A DNA stretch of 8,070 bases from an uncultured Bacteroides sp. (GTDB lineage: Bacteria > Bacteroidota > Bacteroidia > Bacteroidales > Bacteroidaceae), in contig CABMPP010000059.1 in the NCBI GenBank assembly GCA_902388495.1, forward strand, positions 1 through 8,070, given 5' to 3'. Made by a program: the position numbers and the translations under genes. The notes beneath the pieces are model-generated. The model had not been told where the DNA came from and did not search any database. It saw nothing but the letters and a program-made list of their open reading frames with translations. Shown here piece by piece: positions 6,380-8,070 of the stretch. Positions within the stretch are counted from its first letter, which is position 1. The number at the start of each line of letters is the position of its first letter.

Positions 6380-6396
6380 GGCGGCACAAGGCCGCC
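6380..6396. other. GC-rich hairpin just after the fimbrillin-like stop codon
   Basis: GGCGGC (6380-6385) and GCCGCC (6391-6396) form a 6-bp stem around a 5-base loop. On the coding strand the stem begins two bases after the TAA codon. There is no T-tract on the coding strand. In DGR systems a hairpin or cruciform just past the variable region marks the target; the placement here is similar, although the loop length differs from the 4-base loop I know from the Bordetella phage system. Confidence 0.55.
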
Positions 6397-6397
6397 T

Positions 6398-8070
6398 TTA
6401 TTCTGAGACGGGACGTACAGAACAGCCGCAGTAGCAATTAAAGCTGGTCTCGAGGGCGTCGCCAAAGTAGATGCACAAGCACTGCGAGATGTTCGAAGAG
6501 TTCCTAGCACCATTCCAGTAGTAGCCGTAGGCGCGATGGGTGATCACCCCCGTCCCTTCGCGATAACCCGCCGCGGGAAACGCGAGGGTATTAGTGATAC
6601 TACTATTACTTATAGTATAAGTGTAAGACCGTATTTGAACTGTATTATCCCAAGAGCCGGAAGAAGCTAACAACCTGTACATGCTTTCCATTTCGATTCT
6701 GCCAAAAAGATGCCAACTACCGCCAAGCTGTGCACGAGCGATGTCGTAAGAGGCGTTACCGCAGATATTGGCAGCACCGGAGGGGCCATAATCACCATTG
6801 TTCTGACTCGTCTTCAACCCTGTAGCATCACCCCAACCAAACAGGTCCCACTGACTACCGATGGAACGGTTGGAGTAACTCTGATAGTCTGTAGTAGTAG
6901 TTTCACCCTTGGTTTCCGTATCAGTAGCGATATGGAAAGCAACATCGTTATCGCCACTGCCTGTCTTCGTGGCAATGAGATTACCCGTAGCCCAATAGAG
7001 GGGAGTGGCATCAGCATCGGTACTGCCATCTTCGTTGATGCCCACGTAGAGAGCGACAATCCAATCGTTCTTATAATAATTGTCACCGGCTTTATAATTG
7101 TTATCTTTCAGCAATATGCTGCCTGCATCCTTGTCGGGCAAGGTCAATACCTTGTTATTCACCTCGTCCGCAGTCAGCGTATGGAAGAACTTCACAACCT
7201 TGGGGATGCAGACCCAAATATCCTTGCCGATATATGCACTTAAATCAGCGAAAATGATAGCTGCACCATCAGCAACGATGGCACTGCCCAAAGTTATCTG
7301 TTCGGCAGGAGCATCGGCTTTCCAGGAGCCAATTTCCATAGTAAAGCCATTGTAGTAATTGGAGCCGGACGCAACCGTAGTCTGTACAGTGATGGGCTCT
7401 TTCCACTCCATTGTACCACTGCTACCGTCTATCTTGGTAGTATAGCGCAAGTTTTCGGTATAAGCCTTTCCATCAATGATGGTAGTTTCGGCATAATAAG
7501 TCTTATCACCTCTTAATATTACGCTGAACTTGCCGTTCGCCTTTACCGACATATCATCGGACATAAAGGCAAGATAGGCGGTAAGCTCTTGATTGCCGTC
7601 ACTGAAGGTTACTACATTTCCTTCTGTAGGAAATGCCAACTCCAAGTTCTTAAAGCCATCCGCGGTTTCCACTGCCCACGTCAAGGTTTTCAGCGTGCCT
7701 ACTTCTTTGGGTACATTGCTTAGTTCGAACTTCATGATACTGCTTTTCATGCCAAGCCTGATATTGCCTAAATCGGTTACACCGGTTGCTTGCAGGAAGA
7801 TATTGTTGTGAAGATGGGCGGCGCTGTTGTTGCCGTCTTGATTTTGGGTGGAGAGGGCGGAAGTGGCGGCGCCTGTAGTCTCGTCCACGGTCACGGTAGA
7901 GGGGTAATAAACATTGTACTTGGTGGCATTGGCAATCTCGCTTCCGGTAAAAGAGCCTTTCGTGTCGCCTGCTTCGGAAGACAAAGTGTACTCCGCTTGT
8001 CCTTGATAGGAGCCGCTTTCATCGAAGCCTACTACGGTCAGTTTGTCTCCTTCTTCCCAAGTCAGGACAC
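6398..8070 (-). CDS. Fimbrillin-like surface protein with FISUMP/C-type-lectin-like C-terminus (5' partial)
   Basis: The frame is open to the right edge, so the start and signal sequence are missing; 556 codons are visible. The first visible residues include LTWEEGDKLTVVG, typical of the early part of Mfa-like fimbrillin proteins, followed by beta-rich sequence with many Thr, Ser, Asn and Gly residues. A second region (about 7003 down to 6401) starts at PLYWATGNLIA and runs through SQWDLFGWGDATG, YDIARAQLGGSWHLFGRIE, LAFPAAGYREGTG and GYYW to SVRPVSE. This order of motifs resembles FISUMP/DUF1566-type domains of the C-type-lectin fold seen on Bacteroides surface proteins. The usual WRLPT motif reads WHLFG here. 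The protein is probably an exported lipoprotein or pilus-associated adhesin, by inference. Its last 42 codons are cysteine-rich. A strong terminator follows after 87 bases. The TTG at 7984 is not a credible start. Confidence 0.82.
   Translation of the reverse strand, partial: VLTWEEGDKLTVVGFDESGSYQGQAEYTLSSEAGDTKGSFTGSEIANATKYNVYYPSTVTVDETTGAATSALSTQNQDGNNSAAHLHNNIFLQATGVTDLGNIRLGMKSSIMKFELSNVPKEVGTLKTLTWAVETADGFKNLELAFPTEGNVVTFSDGNQELTAYLAFMSDDMSVKANGKFSVILRGDKTYYAETTIIDGKAYTENLRYTTKIDGSSGTMEWKEPITVQTTVASGSNYYNGFTMEIGSWKADAPAEQITLGSAIVADGAAIIFADLSAYIGKDIWVCIPKVVKFFHTLTADEVNNKVLTLPDKDAGSILLKDNNYKAGDNYYKNDWIVALYVGINEDGSTDADATPLYWATGNLIATKTGSGDNDVAFHIATDTETKGETTTTDYQSYSNRSIGSQWDLFGWGDATGLKTSQNNGDYGPSGAANICGNASYDIARAQLGGSWHLFGRIEMESMYRLLASSGSWDNTVQIRSYTYTISNSSITNTLAFPAAGYREGTGVITHRAYGYYWNGARNSSNISQCLCIYFGDALETSFNCYCGCSVRPVSE
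6401..6526 (-). other. Candidate DGR-type variable region at the end of the fimbrillin-like gene
   Basis: The last 42 codons run from GYYW to SVRPVSE. Five of the last 28 residues are cysteine, whereas the rest of the visible protein has only two. Many codons are TGC, TAC, AAC, AGC, GGC or GAC, as expected if AAC or TAC template codons were changed at adenines. The frame ends in a conserved-looking SVRPV block close to a hairpin, the usual layout of a DGR target. No template repeat or reverse transcriptase was seen in the window, so a naturally diverged FISUMP end is an equal alternative. Confidence 0.35.

Noticed and set aside
5081..6400. DGR template repeat or reverse transcriptase within the window
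   Set aside because: No copy of the 6401-6526 segment and no reverse-transcriptase motif was found in the intergenic stretches or in any frame read.
7982..7984. TTG as the start codon of the fimbrillin-like protein
   Set aside because: The frame stays open to the window edge and the upstream residues (LTWEEGDKLTVVG) are typical of the family, so the protein continues beyond the window.

Overview
The window looks like chromosomal DNA of a gut Bacteroidales bacterium, most likely Bacteroides or a close relative. The support is a DUF4492-cydA-cydB cluster, a fimbrillin-like surface protein, an HU-like/DUF4469 protein, start codons without Shine-Dalgarno sequences, and promoters of the Bacteroides type (TAnnTTTG at -7, TTTG-like at -33). 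No database search was possible; family assignments come from recognised motifs and overall sequence character.

Left part (1-3164): a reverse-strand operon for a cytochrome bd quinol oxidase. Its order of transcription is a small DUF4492 membrane protein, cydA and cydB, with gaps of 31 and 43 bases. A strong match to the Bacteroides promoter consensus lies just upstream. The operon ends beside a GC-rich palindromic dispersed repeat at the left edge.

Middle (3165-5355): a forward gene, divergent from the bd operon, encodes a 572-residue AAA-ATPase-like protein with a C-terminal PD-(D/E)XK nuclease-type domain. Its upstream region holds two copies of a promoter-like 12-mer and a perfect 20-bp palindrome. 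Directly after its stop codon are four 23-24 bp tandem repeats, then a 166-bp nested inverted-repeat element related to the repeat at the left edge.

Right part (5394-8070): two reverse-strand genes. The upstream one, cut by the right edge, is a fimbrillin-like surface protein with a FISUMP/C-type-lectin-like C-terminal domain. It is followed by two GC-rich hairpins and a classical intrinsic terminator. The second gene encodes an HU-like DNA-binding domain plus a DUF4469 Ig-like domain, with a Gly-rich tail.

The most interesting signal is the last ~42 codons of the fimbrillin-like gene. They end in a GYYW...SVRPVSE module that is unusually rich in cysteine and in NNC/NNT codons, with a hairpin four bases after the stop codon. 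This resembles the variable region of a diversity-generating retroelement (DGR) target. No reverse transcriptase, accessory gene or template repeat was seen in the window, so this remains a hypothesis. The rest of the window is mostly recognisable Bacteroidales biology.
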